This document shows, one piece after another, positions 16,329 to 23,641 of a stretch of DNA of 50,388 bases (positions are counted from its first letter, which is position 1; the number at the start of each line of letters is the position of its first letter). This DNA is from an uncultured Mycoplasmatota bacterium (GTDB lineage: Bacteria > Bacillota_I > Bacilli_A > RF39 > UBA660), in contig CANSRH010000012.1 of NCBI GenBank assembly GCA_947649365.1, forward strand, positions 1 to 50,388, read 5' to 3'. The notes beneath the pieces were generated by a model. That model was not told where the DNA came from. It did not search any database and saw only the letters and a program-made list of their open reading frames with translations. The translations under genes were made by a program, and so were the position numbers.

Positions 16329-16748
16329 TTATTGTCTAGTTTCTCTACCATCATTTAACCAATATTTTTCATAAATTCCGACTTCTTTTAAGAATTCGTT
16401 ACATTCTGCCATTGATTTACCACTAAATTTTTCTATAAGTTGTGAGTAGGCATGATGTACTTTATTACCTGGCTCAAAACCTAGTCCCCATGCTCGTAGT
16501 AAATCTTCAACATTTTTTAAATTGATTTTAAATACTACTGCAAACGCAACAAGCGATGTCATGAGTGGTTTTTTGTAGCCATTAGTTAGATTATAAAAAG
16601 TTCCTTTACCTAGTCCCGTTTCGTCAATAAATTTTTGTAGGGTAGGTTTATGTGTCTTTTTTACTACTTCCATAACCTCAACATAGGTTTTATTTATTTC
16701 TTTGTCTAGTTCAAAATTTTTGTCAAATTCTTCTTTTAAATTATTCAT
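16329..16748 (-). CDS. HTH (XRE/CI-like) transcriptional regulator
   Basis: A 139-residue protein with a central helix-turn-helix of the lambda-repressor type (TLQKFIDETGLGKGTFYNLT, then NGYKKPLMTSLVAFAVVFKI). Helices flank it on both sides. It is probably a repressor or activator of the rep/FtsK/int operon or of its own cargo block. AAGGAG lies 8 bp before the ATG. It is the last gene of the cargo side, with a terminator after it and two 18-bp repeats beyond. Confidence 0.75.
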   Translation of the reverse strand: MNNLKEEFDKNFELDKEINKTYVEVMEVVKKTHKPTLQKFIDETGLGKGTFYNLTNGYKKPLMTSLVAFAVVFKINLKNVEDLLRAWGLGFEPGNKVHHAYSQLIEKFSGKSMAECNEFLKEVGIYEKYWLNDGRETRQ

Positions 16749-16773
16749 ATCTCATGCTCCTTTAAAAAATATT

Positions 16774-17175
16774 TTAATAATAGTTAAGGCAATGTATTCT
16801 TGGTTGCCCGTCCCATAAATTGGCTATTTGATAATAAGACATTTTTAGAAATAATGTTCCATCAGGGTTTCTATTAAAAAAATCATTAAAACTTATATAA
16901 AGGCGACCATCGTCATATTTTTTTATAGTTTTTGTTGCGCCAATATTATTATCTTCTATATAAAGGCATTCAGTTTTAAAATGATTTAGATGGGGTATTA
17001 CAAGGGCTTTTTTATACTCATCTTCTCCTACTTTTTCTAATTCAACCTCTTTTATAGTAACTTGGCTTTTTCCCTTTAAAGCAACAACTTGAAAGAATTG
17101 TATAAATTGATTTTTATCAAAATAAAATATATCTCCAATTTTTACACCATATTGATTTTTTATTTCCTTTGACAT
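16774..17175 (-). CDS. hypothetical element protein, paralogue A
   Basis: A 133-residue soluble protein of unknown function, clearly related to the next gene upstream. Shared blocks are IKNQ..KI.DIFY, YIQFFQVV or FIQFFQVV, KALVIP, IEDNNIG and LWDGQP. The pattern is mostly beta strands (a small barrel is possible). The start has AGGAGG. The gene sits between paralogue B and the HTH regulator and is probably in one operon with them. I do not recognise a named domain. Confidence 0.7.
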   Translation of the reverse strand: MSKEIKNQYGVKIGDIFYFDKNQFIQFFQVVALKGKSQVTIKEVELEKVGEDEYKKALVIPHLNHFKTECLYIEDNNIGATKTIKKYDDGRLYISFNDFFNRNPDGTLFLKMSYYQIANLWDGQPRIHCLNYY

Positions 17176-17198
17176 ATAAATATACCTCCTATTAAAAA

Positions 17199-17630
17199 TT
17201 ATATTTTTTCTTTATTTACATACTCAAATAAATCGTTATAATGACATTTTGGTTGTCCGTCCCATAAATAAGCATTGATACTTATAGACTCTTTATTTTT
17301 AGAAGTAAGAGGGGACATAATTATATAAGGCGTGTCATTATTTTTACTATTAACATCATATTCTATTGATTTTACTATTCCAATGTTATTGTCCTCTATA
17401 AAGACGCTACTATCTTTAAATTGATTTTTAGATGGAATAACAAGTGCTTTATTTTCCTCGTTATGTGAATCAAGTATTTGTTTAACTTCCCTTAATATAA
17501 CTTGGTTATTTTCTTTTACATCGACAACTTGGAAAAATTGTATATAGTGTCCTTTTACTCCACAATGTCTATCAGTATAAAAAATATCGTCAATTTTGAT
17601 ACTATCTTGATTTTTTATTTCATTAACCAT
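17199..17630 (-). CDS. hypothetical element protein, paralogue B
   Basis: A 143-residue homologue of the neighbouring gene; the shared blocks are IFY, YIQFFQVVDV, KALVIPSKNQF, FIEDNNIG and YLWDGQPK. I chose ATG 17630 because AAAGGA lies 7-8 bp upstream; a longer frame to 17687 lacks support and does not match paralogue A. The pair looks like a tandem duplication that has diverged. Function unknown; being on a mobile element, it could be accessory, defence or regulatory. Confidence 0.7.
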   Translation of the reverse strand: MVNEIKNQDSIKIDDIFYTDRHCGVKGHYIQFFQVVDVKENNQVILREVKQILDSHNEENKALVIPSKNQFKDSSVFIEDNNIGIVKSIEYDVNSKNNDTPYIIMSPLTSKNKESISINAYLWDGQPKCHYNDLFEYVNKEKI

Positions 17631-17726
17631 AAAGCCCGTCCTTTCATTACAATTATACCATTTATTACCAATATAATATAGACTCAAACAAAAAATAATT
17701 TTGGATCACAATTATTTGTACCAAAA

Positions 17727-18023
17727 TTATTTTGATGTATTATCAATGTTATTTTGCATTTCAATTATAAAATTAAATTCTTCTTCTATTTTCCTATATG
17801 CATCAAAGATTTTTTGCTCGTATTCTTCTATTTTTTTATTATGTTCTTCTAATTTCTTCTTTTGAAAGAAAAAAAGTTTATTATCTTTTAGAAAATTTAA
17901 TTCAGTTCGGTAGAATTTTATTTGATTATCTAAAAATTCCATATAAAGTTGGGAGTCTTTTATTCCATATATCAAACATAAATCTATAACCTTATTAACT
18001 AATTCTTTATCATTTATTCCCAT
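17727..18023 (-). CDS. hypothetical coiled-coil protein
   Basis: About 98 residues, strongly helical and charged, with a likely coiled coil in the second half (KKKLEEHNKKIEEYEQKIFD). I chose ATG 18023 because GGTGGT lies 4-5 bp upstream; ATG codons at 18044 and 18035 are alternatives. No family is recognised. It is the first gene of the cargo segment that ends with the regulator at 16329. Confidence 0.55.
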   Translation of the reverse strand: MGINDKELVNKVIDLCLIYGIKDSQLYMEFLDNQIKFYRTELNFLKDNKLFFFQKKKLEEHNKKIEEYEQKIFDAYRKIEEEFNFIIEMQNNIDNTSK

Positions 18024-18101
18024 TTTTACCACCATTTTATCCATTATAAAAGTAGTATCTAAAATCTTTTAAAACCTTATAAATACTACTTCTTGTTTTA
18101 A

Positions 18102-18914
18102 TTATTTAATTATTGATTTATCAATTGTGATTACTGGTCTTATTCCTTTTCCTGTGTCTTTAAAACCAACTGTTTCGTGGCGAATTACTCCATTACTTTT
18201 TACTGCCCATACTGGGGAATATTTGTCATCTAAATAAGCCGTACTAGTCCAATATTCGTCGCCACCATCATTATAACAACCAACAGATTTACAGCCACTT
18301 CCAGTTCTATCAAATAACCAACCAAATTCACATTTACTACTATAATCTTTATTACTACAAGTTGATTTATTAAAATAAATCATATTATTATCTTCTCCAT
18401 TTGAGTAAGTATCTTTTATAATATTCATAATTTCTTCTTGAGATATTATTCTTGCTTTATAACCTGTATAATCAATTGTATAATCTATTTCCCCATCTTT
18501 TAAACTATATTTATCAGTTCTATCTTTAACACCTTTCCAGTCTTGTGTCTTATTCTTTAAAGTGTCTAAAAATTCGCTATTAGGACCATTTTTATATTCT
18601 CTTTTTTCAGTCCAAATCATTTTTTGAGTTATATTATGGTCTAAAAGTAAATTTACGGTCTTATTTCCATTATCACTATATAGATACCATTTTAAACAAC
18701 CTTTAGTATTTTCAACCTTACTATTTTCTTCTTTATAATCACTACATACTTTTCCAGTTTCTGCATTAAAGTAAATAGTTTCTGCATTTGTATAATAACT
18801 TACTTTCTTATTACTTCCATTATCAATACCACCACTTGTACTATCTTTTTCCCCACAACCTGTTAACATAAATGTTATAATCATAATTAAACCTAAATAT
18901 TTTAATTTTTTCAT
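18102..18914 (-). CDS. secreted lipoprotein with DUF6273/FISUMP-like C-terminal domain
   Basis: A 270-residue protein with a type II signal peptide and lipobox (FMLTGCGE, Cys near residue 20), so it should be anchored on the outer face of the membrane. The mature N-terminal part (about 40-120) is unique. The C-terminal half (about 145-267) holds EYWTSTAYLD, AVKSNGVIRHE and GKGIRPVITIDKS, typical of the DUF6273/FISUMP-like, lectin-type domain. It contains several cysteines that may form disulphides. Directly upstream is a membrane-anchored protein that is probably co-expressed. Possible roles are surface binding or exclusion of related elements (inference). Confidence 0.7.
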   Translation of the reverse strand: MKKLKYLGLIMIITFMLTGCGEKDSTSGGIDNGSNKKVSYYTNAETIYFNAETGKVCSDYKEENSKVENTKGCLKWYLYSDNGNKTVNLLLDHNITQKMIWTEKREYKNGPNSEFLDTLKNKTQDWKGVKDRTDKYSLKDGEIDYTIDYTGYKARIISQEEIMNIIKDTYSNGEDNNMIYFNKSTCSNKDYSSKCEFGWLFDRTGSGCKSVGCYNDGGDEYWTSTAYLDDKYSPVWAVKSNGVIRHETVGFKDTGKGIRPVITIDKSIIK

Positions 18915-18930
18915 TTTTCTTTTTCCTTTC

Positions 18931-19539
18931 CTATAATTCCTTTGTACTAATTGTATAATCTGAATTTGTACTAATTAACTGATAAACATTTAAAATAGCA
19001 TAGTCTTTGTCATAATTATCCATAAAAATTACTTGAGTAGTTTGTTTATCACAATCATCATCACACCATATACTAGATACTTTTATTTTCTTTTTTTCTC
19101 CTGATTTTAAAGTTATTTTATCTTTATTTCTTATAGCAAAAGGTCTTCCGTTTGTATCCAAAACAAAGAAAGTATAACCAATATTATCAATTGTTTCTTT
19201 AGAAGTATTTTGTATAGTAAATTCATATTCAACATCTCCTGCAAGTGTTTTATTATTATTTACCTTATTTTCCTTATGCTTTAATTTAATTCCACTAACA
19301 TTTACCTTTTTATAATTTTTAACTTCGTTAAATGTATAATATGGGTACTCTGTTGATGTGGGGTGTACTACATTTGCTAAAACTACTTTATCACTACTTC
19401 CACCACTTAATAAAGCGATTCCAGTTATACCAACCATAACAATAACTCCACCAATAGCCACTTTTTTAACTCCTATTTTTATAACTTGATTTTTAATCTT
19501 TATAAAAATATCCTTTCCTTTTTCTAGTAGATTACTCAT
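18931..19539 (-). CDS. membrane-anchored protein with FxLYD-like beta domain
   Basis: About 202 residues. I chose ATG 19539 because AGGTG lies 6 bp upstream. An N-terminal membrane helix (about 28-48, VAIGGVIVMVGITGIALLSG) leads to an outer beta-sandwich domain (VEYEFTIQNTSKETIDNIGY; LKSGEKKKIKVSSIWCDDDC) that resembles FxLYD-like or DUF4352-like surface modules. It is 16 bp upstream of the lipoprotein gene, so both are probably made together. The first gene of the leftward cargo operon, divergent from the XRE regulator. Function unknown. Confidence 0.65.
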   Translation of the reverse strand: MSNLLEKGKDIFIKIKNQVIKIGVKKVAIGGVIVMVGITGIALLSGGSSDKVVLANVVHPTSTEYPYYTFNEVKNYKKVNVSGIKLKHKENKVNNNKTLAGDVEYEFTIQNTSKETIDNIGYTFFVLDTNGRPFAIRNKDKITLKSGEKKKIKVSSIWCDDDCDKQTTQVIFMDNYDKDYAILNVYQLISTNSDYTISTKEL

Positions 19540-19629
19540 TTTTTCACCTCTCAATTTCTAAACTCCACCAGTTCTATATTAGTATATCACAATTTTTTGC
19601 AAAATACCACTTATTATAGAATATTTACC

Positions 19630-19647
19630 TATAATACGCATATTATA
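19630..19647. promoter_or_regulatory. palindrome in the divergent cargo promoter region
   Basis: TATAATA-CGCA-TATTATA is a perfect 7-bp inverted repeat. It lies in the gap between the plus-strand XRE regulator and the minus-strand cargo operon and overlaps likely -10 boxes in both directions (TATAAT-like). It is a good candidate operator for the XRE protein. Confidence 0.5.
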
Positions 19648-19690
19648 ATATTCTACCATAAATGGGAAAATATATATAGGTGGTGATAAT

Positions 19691-19960
19691 ATGAATTTTA
19701 GTCCTGAAGACGATAGGTTTATTTATGAATTAGTAAGTAAGAATATTAAGTATTTTAGATTACATAACAATAGTAAATATAGTTCCTACGGGAAAATGAC
19801 ACAAGAGCAACTAGCCGAAAAAACAGATTTGAGTCATAGTCTAATTAGTAATATTGAGTCTACTAAAGTTCAACAATCATTTAGTATCGCCGTACTATAT
19901 CGTATATCTAGAGTTTTAGAAGTAGATATTAGAGAATTTTTTGTAGACCGAAATTTTTAG
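19691..19960 (+). CDS. XRE-family (Cro/CI) transcriptional regulator
   Basis: An 89-residue protein that is almost all HTH_3 domain (KMTQEQLAEKTDLSHSLISN, then IESTKVQQSFSIAVLYRISR). AGGTGGTGATAAT precedes the ATG. It is read away from the cargo operon and is the only plus-strand gene of the element. It probably controls the divergent cargo promoter and perhaps itself. A terminator follows directly. Confidence 0.85.
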   Translation: MNFSPEDDRFIYELVSKNIKYFRLHNNSKYSSYGKMTQEQLAEKTDLSHSLISNIESTKVQQSFSIAVLYRISRVLEVDIREFFVDRNF

Positions 19961-19966
19961 AAAATA

Positions 19967-20003
19967 AAAAAACAATTAGAACACATTAACTAATTGCTTT
20001 TTT
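19967..20003 (+). terminator. terminator of the XRE regulator
   Basis: CAATTAG (19973-19979) pairs with CTAATTG (19990-19996), flanked by an A tract and a T tract. Confidence 0.75.
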
Positions 20004-20035
20004 AATTTAACATATCAAGACTCTTTATCAAAACT

Positions 20036-20064
20036 CTTTCTAAAGTAGTAAATTAGTAGTAAAA
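20036..20064 (+). repeat. right Int arm-type repeat (DR-2-like)
   Basis: CTTTC then TAAAGTAGTAAATTAGTAGTAAAA; 27 of 29 bases match the left copy at 11885-11913. Between this repeat and the gene remnant at 20117 lies only a short GCCTT/AAGGC hairpin (20088-20103), so the element must end within about 70 bp. Confidence 0.75.
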
Positions 20065-20116
20065 CAACTTTATTTTCTTATATATATGCCTTAAAATAAA
20101 GGCTTTTAATCAAAAA

Positions 20117-20944
20117 CTAAACTTTTGTAAGAAAAAAAAGAATAAGTGTCATCCCTATAAGAATCAGTACGCCATTGTTTCTTAGAAAGCAAATCAGAAG
20201 CAATAGTAACAAATAGCAAATTAAATCTTTTTTATTATTTATAAACTCTGGTCCTTTATCTAGTAGAAATGTAACGAATAAAAATAAGACAAAAGAAAAT
20301 GGTGTGTCTTTCCAAATAGAAATTACATAAAATGGAACTAATGAAAAAAGAGCAAAAAATAGAAGAGTTCCATAGGCATACCATTTGGAAATTGTTTTTT
20401 TATAAATCACTTTTACAGCATAGGAAAGAATAAAAGTACAGATTATGTATTGCAAAATTAAAAAATAAAATAAACCACCCTTTAGTCCAATGTGGGTAAT
20501 TTCTCCTAATGTTGTGAATAACTTTAAAATAAGTGTGTAAAGTATAGGATTGTGGTTTGTAAGACCGCTTAAACCATTTTCTACTTGTTTAATAGAAGCA
20601 AAAGTATCATAATAGACTCCTCCTGGAAAATAAGTGAGTAAGTATGGTAGCCAAGCAATGACTAAAACAAAAAAAGATATTTTAAAGATGGGTATGTTTT
20701 TTTTGTCACTCTTGTTTACAGGTAATTTGTCATAAAGTTTTACAATGCTTTTTAGAAGAATGTAAGTTAAACAAAAGAAAAAGCAAAACCATACAATGTC
20801 AATAAAAGAGAAAGTCCCCCACATTACATTAGTAAATGCATTTATACTTTCTCCGTTAAATGTAAGTTTTGTATCTAATAGTAATACGATGGCAAAGAAA
20901 AAAGAAAATAAAAGGATTGGTAAATTGGATTTTAATTTTTCCAT
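20117..20944 (-). pseudogene. 5' half of a DUF6020-like membrane protein gene, split by a mobile element
   Basis: The first 275 codons of a polytopic membrane protein with about seven membrane segments. The YFPGGVYYDTFASIKQVENG and TNHNPILYTLILKLF blocks and the later ISIWKDTPFS and FLRNNGVLI blocks fit the N-terminal half of DUF6020-like proteins, probable GT-C glycosyltransferases. The frame stops right at the element junction (LFFLTKV, stop). The other half is at 10983-11780. The start has no perfect ribosome site but follows the upstream GT2 gene by 8 bp. A truncated protein could still be made, but it lacks the C-terminal outer domain. Confidence 0.7.
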
Positions 20945-20952
20945 TTCAAAAC

Positions 20953-21882
20953 TTACTTCCTTAATTCATTTAAATAAAGTTCATATCTTTGTCGATCTTT
21001 TTTTACAATGACTTGTAAAATAATTCCACACATTAAAGATAAAATAGCTGTTAGCATAACAAAACAAGCAACAATTAAAGTTGGAAATCTTAATACTAAA
21101 CCTGTTTTAAAGTATTCTATAAAGATTGGTAACATTAGAATTAATGATACCATAGCAAGTATACTTGCTATAAATCCAAAAAATCCCATAGGTTTATATT
21201 CTTTAAAAAGAACTGCTATTGTTTTCAATACTTTCATGCCATCAGAATAGGTATTTAGTTTTGATTCACTTCCTTCTGGCCGATCACGATAAGTAACTGG
21301 AATCTCTACAATTTTAAAATTTTTATCTACTGCATGAATTGTCATTTCTGTTTCAATTTCAAACCCTTTGGAAAGCACAGGAAATCCTTTGGCAAATTCG
21401 TAGCTAAATGCTCTGTAACCTGTCATAATATCTTTTATATCATTATGAAATAAATGATTAATGAGCCATCTTACAATCTTATTTCCAAAATTATGAAAAG
21501 GTCTTTTATTCTCAGTAAAATAAGTGCTTGATAGTCGATCTCCTACCACCATGTCTGCTTTTCCTTTTAGAACCAGTTCACACATTTTTTTTGCCTCTTC
21601 TGCAGGATAAGTATCATCGCCATCAATCATCAAATAACAATCAGCATCAATATTTCGAAACATTGAACGAATAACATTTCCTTTTCCTTGACGATATTCA
21701 TATTCTACAATTGCTCCCGCTTTTTTGGCAATTTCATCTGTTTTATCAGTTGAATTATTATCAAAAACATAAATATCTGCATCAGGCAAAACCTTTTTAT
21801 AGTCTTTTACAACTTTTTCTATTGTTTTTGCTTCGTTATAGCATGGAATTAATACGGCAATTTTTCCATTAAACTTCTTCAT
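20953..21882 (-). CDS. DPMS/GtrB-like polyprenyl-phosphate glycosyltransferase (GT2)
   Basis: A 309-residue GT2 enzyme: IAVLIPCYNEAKTIEKVV, FDNNSTDKTDEI, the MIDGDDTYPAEE metal site, MTGYRAFSYEFAKGFP and EIPVTYRDRPEGSESKLNTY. Two C-terminal membrane helices follow. It would make a polyprenyl-phosphate sugar for a GT-C enzyme, most likely the DUF6020-like protein whose first half starts 8 bp downstream. I chose ATG 21882; an AGGA lies 5 bp before it. Its partner gene is broken by the mobile element, so its product may have no user unless another GT-C accepts it. Confidence 0.85.
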   Translation of the reverse strand: MKKFNGKIAVLIPCYNEAKTIEKVVKDYKKVLPDADIYVFDNNSTDKTDEIAKKAGAIVEYEYRQGKGNVIRSMFRNIDADCYLMIDGDDTYPAEEAKKMCELVLKGKADMVVGDRLSSTYFTENKRPFHNFGNKIVRWLINHLFHNDIKDIMTGYRAFSYEFAKGFPVLSKGFEIETEMTIHAVDKNFKIVEIPVTYRDRPEGSESKLNTYSDGMKVLKTIAVLFKEYKPMGFFGFIASILAMVSLILMLPIFIEYFKTGLVLRFPTLIVACFVMLTAILSLMCGIILQVIVKKDRQRYELYLNELRK

Positions 21883-21895
21883 ATTCTTCCTCACA

Positions 21896-22122
21896 TTTCT
21901 TTTTCGCTTTTCAATCGATTTAAAATTTTATTTTTTCTTATTTTAGCATTTATCCCTTGAAACATTTTTTCATATTTTTTTATGATAGATAAAGTTTTAT
22001 TGTACTTTTTCCATCAATAATCAAATATTCATAATTTGTATAGGTCTGTTTCAGTACAGATTTAGTGTATCTTCTATATTTTTTTCTGAATTATAGCAAA
22101 CAGTTATAATTGATATTTTCAT
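21896..22122 (-). pseudogene. degraded N-terminal fragment of a GT2 glycosyltransferase
   Basis: ATG 22122 follows a GAGGTG site and opens MKISIITVCYNSEKNIEDTL, the usual start of a family-2 glycosyltransferase. It stops after 23 codons. A one-base shift continues with SVLKQTYTNYEYLIIDGKST, the next family block, and a second shift gives KTLSIIKKYEKM. Two one-base losses are therefore needed to explain it. The remaining catalytic part is missing. It sits between the SMR-like gene and the intact GT2 gene. Confidence 0.75.
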
Positions 22123-22127
22123 GTGTT

Positions 22128-22478
22128 TCACCTCTTAACACTTAATAATATAAGTCCTATTATTATAAAAACTACTCCAAAAACATTAAAAGCATTTATA
22201 TTCTCTTTAAATAAAAACACTCCTAGTAGTAATACTATACATTGAATTATCCCAGTAGTAATTGGCACAATGTAGGACAAATCATAGATAATTAAAAGAC
22301 GTTGCCATAGCAAAAAACTACAAATATAAAATAAGAACCCTAATAAAGAAACATATCCAATTTTTATTCCTAAACCATTATTAAAAGAAATAGACAAAGG
22401 ATTTGTTCCACCTATTTTAAAAAATACTAAACCAAGTGTAGTAAAAATAATATAAATCAATATAAATATATATTTCAT
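22128..22478 (-). CDS. SMR/EamA-like four-helix membrane protein (possible lipid-sugar flippase)
   Basis: A 116-residue protein with four membrane helices, beginning MKYIFILIYIIFTTLGLVFF. The pattern (FLLWQRLLIIYDLSYIVPIT near residues 57-76; KENINAFNVFGVVFIIIGLI near the end) is that of EmrE/ArnE-type small transporters. In surface-polysaccharide loci such proteins are thought to flip polyprenyl-phosphate sugars. It follows a GT2 and a DUF2304 gene, a common trio. A drug-export role is less likely from context. Ribosome site weak (AAGG). Confidence 0.7.
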   Translation of the reverse strand: MKYIFILIYIIFTTLGLVFFKIGGTNPLSISFNNGLGIKIGYVSLLGFLFYICSFLLWQRLLIIYDLSYIVPITTGIIQCIVLLLGVFLFKENINAFNVFGVVFIIIGLILLSVKR

Positions 22479-22488
22479 AGATATAACC

Positions 22489-22830
22489 TTATTCTTTCTT
22501 TTTTTCTTTCTTTAAAAGTGAAACTTCTTGAATTAATAAAGTAATTCTTTTTTTTTGTTCAGAGATAATAAGAGTTAATAATAATGTTATGATTAAAACT
22601 ATCCCAAGTATAATCCCAATAACCAAGTTAGAAGTAGTTTGAAAACCAATAAACGAAGTAAATATATTTATAAAATCAGGAATTAGGCCTACTAAAAAAA
22701 TTAGTGAAGATGCAAATAACCAAAAAAGTGAATATTTAATTGGCAATTTTCTACTATTTATTAATTTAAACACTAATAATGCTAAAAATAAAGAAAAAAT
22801 AATTAAAAAAATTCTCAAGTGTAAATTCAT
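22489..22830 (-). CDS. DUF2304 family membrane protein
   Basis: 113 residues, starting at ATG 22830, with AAGGGTG 6 bp upstream and a 1-bp TAATG overlap with the GT2 stop. Three membrane helices are followed by a lysine-rich, coiled-coil-like tail (ISEQKKRITLLIQEVSLLKK), typical of DUF2304. It is usually found directly after a DPMS-like GT2 gene. It may anchor or regulate that enzyme (inference from repeated gene pairing). Confidence 0.8.
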   Translation of the reverse strand: MNLHLRIFLIIFSLFLALLVFKLINSRKLPIKYSLFWLFASSLIFLVGLIPDFINIFTSFIGFQTTSNLVIGIILGIVLIITLLLTLIISEQKKRITLLIQEVSLLKKEKKKE

Positions 22831-23555
22831 TATTTCACCCTTCTTTTCATTAATAAAATAGATAAAATCACATTTATCATGTAGTATACTTTTTTCCAAG
22901 ATGTAATAGAAGATTTTCCACCTTCACGTTCTTTCATATTTACAGGTACTTCTTTTATTTTTAGATTATGGTTGATTACCTCCACTGATGAAATTGGTTC
23001 AGGATATTCTATTGGATAAGTAAGAGCAAATAGTTTAATTACTTTTTTGTCACTAGCTCGAAAACCACTAGTCGTATCATATATTTTTACTCTTGTTTTC
23101 CACCAAATCACTTTAGATATAATATTAATTCCCATCCTTCTTGCAGGAGTAGACTTAAAAGTACTTGCATTTTTTTTTATAAATCTTGAACCAATAACTA
23201 TATTGGCTTTTTCTTCTTGGATTGGTTTGATAATATCTTTTATATAGTTTACATCATGCTGGCCATCTCCATCAAACTGTATGGCTATATCATAATCTTT
23301 TTCTAAAGCATATTTATACCCTGTTTGCACAGCACCACCTATCCCTAAATTACGGATTAAATCTATAATTGGAATTTTATTTTCATGACAAATTTTAGAA
23401 GTGTTATCTGTAGAACCATCGTTAATAACTATTGCATCATAGCTTGTATTGTTGTTTTTGTTAAATTCTTTTATTTTTGAATATGTTTTTAAAATATTTT
23501 TTTCTTCATTGTAAGCAGGAATAATAAGTAATATTTTATTAGATGTCTTTTTCAT
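22830..23555 (-). CDS. DPMS-like glycosyltransferase (GT2), no membrane tail
   Basis: 241 residues: ILLIIPAYNEEKNILKTYSK, VINDGSTDNTSKI, QFDGDGQHDVNYI metal site, DTTSGFRASDKKVI and VPVNMKEREGGKSSI. It lacks the two C-terminal membrane helices of the other GtrB-like enzymes; the DUF2304 partner may supply the membrane anchor. It would load a sugar onto polyprenyl phosphate. AGGAGG lies 5 bp before the ATG. The gene comes after the terminator of the DUF2142 operon, so it may have its own promoter. Confidence 0.88.
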   Translation of the reverse strand: MKKTSNKILLIIPAYNEEKNILKTYSKIKEFNKNNNTSYDAIVINDGSTDNTSKICHENKIPIIDLIRNLGIGGAVQTGYKYALEKDYDIAIQFDGDGQHDVNYIKDIIKPIQEEKANIVIGSRFIKKNASTFKSTPARRMGINIISKVIWWKTRVKIYDTTSGFRASDKKVIKLFALTYPIEYPEPISSVEVINHNLKIKEVPVNMKEREGGKSSITSWKKVYYMINVILSILLMKRRVK

Positions 23556-23618
23556 TTTACCTCCTTGATTTATAACAAGTATAACATGTATTTAATAGAA
23601 AATAAATGCATTTTAAAA

Positions 23619-23638
23619 AAATAGACTTTCGTCTATTT
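23619..23638 (-). terminator. terminator of the polysaccharide operon
   Basis: On the minus strand AAATAGAC-GAAA-GTCTATTT has an 8-bp stem with a GNRA tetraloop, followed by T4. It lies just after the first DUF2142 gene. Confidence 0.85.
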
Positions 23639-23641
23639 AAA

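Larger units (their letters stand above)
11774..20131. mobile_element. integrative element with Tn916-type recombination and CRESS-like Rep
   Basis: About 8.4 kb lies between the two halves of one gene. It holds int, xis, an FtsK/TcpA-like ATPase gene, rep, a putative rolling-circle origin, two regulators and several cargo genes. A 29-bp repeat occurs near each end. At the edges TAAGTTTTTATAAG (11774-11787) and TAAACTTTTGTAAG (20118-20131) match at 11 of 14 positions, fitting the imperfect coupling sites of Tn916-type integration. A second imperfect match (11762-11771 with 20118-20127) leaves the exact ends unsure by about 15 bp. No type IV secretion genes are visible, so it is more likely mobilizable than self-conjugative. 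Confidence 0.85.

Noticed and set aside
18102-19539. Cargo pair as a toxin-antitoxin system
   Set aside because: Both proteins have export or membrane signals and beta-rich outer domains, unlike known toxin-antitoxin pairs.
11774-20131. Exact duplicated att core
   Set aside because: Only imperfect matches (11 of 14 and 9 of 10) occur at the edges, and they put the two gene halves out of frame; Tn916-type coupling sequences need not be identical.
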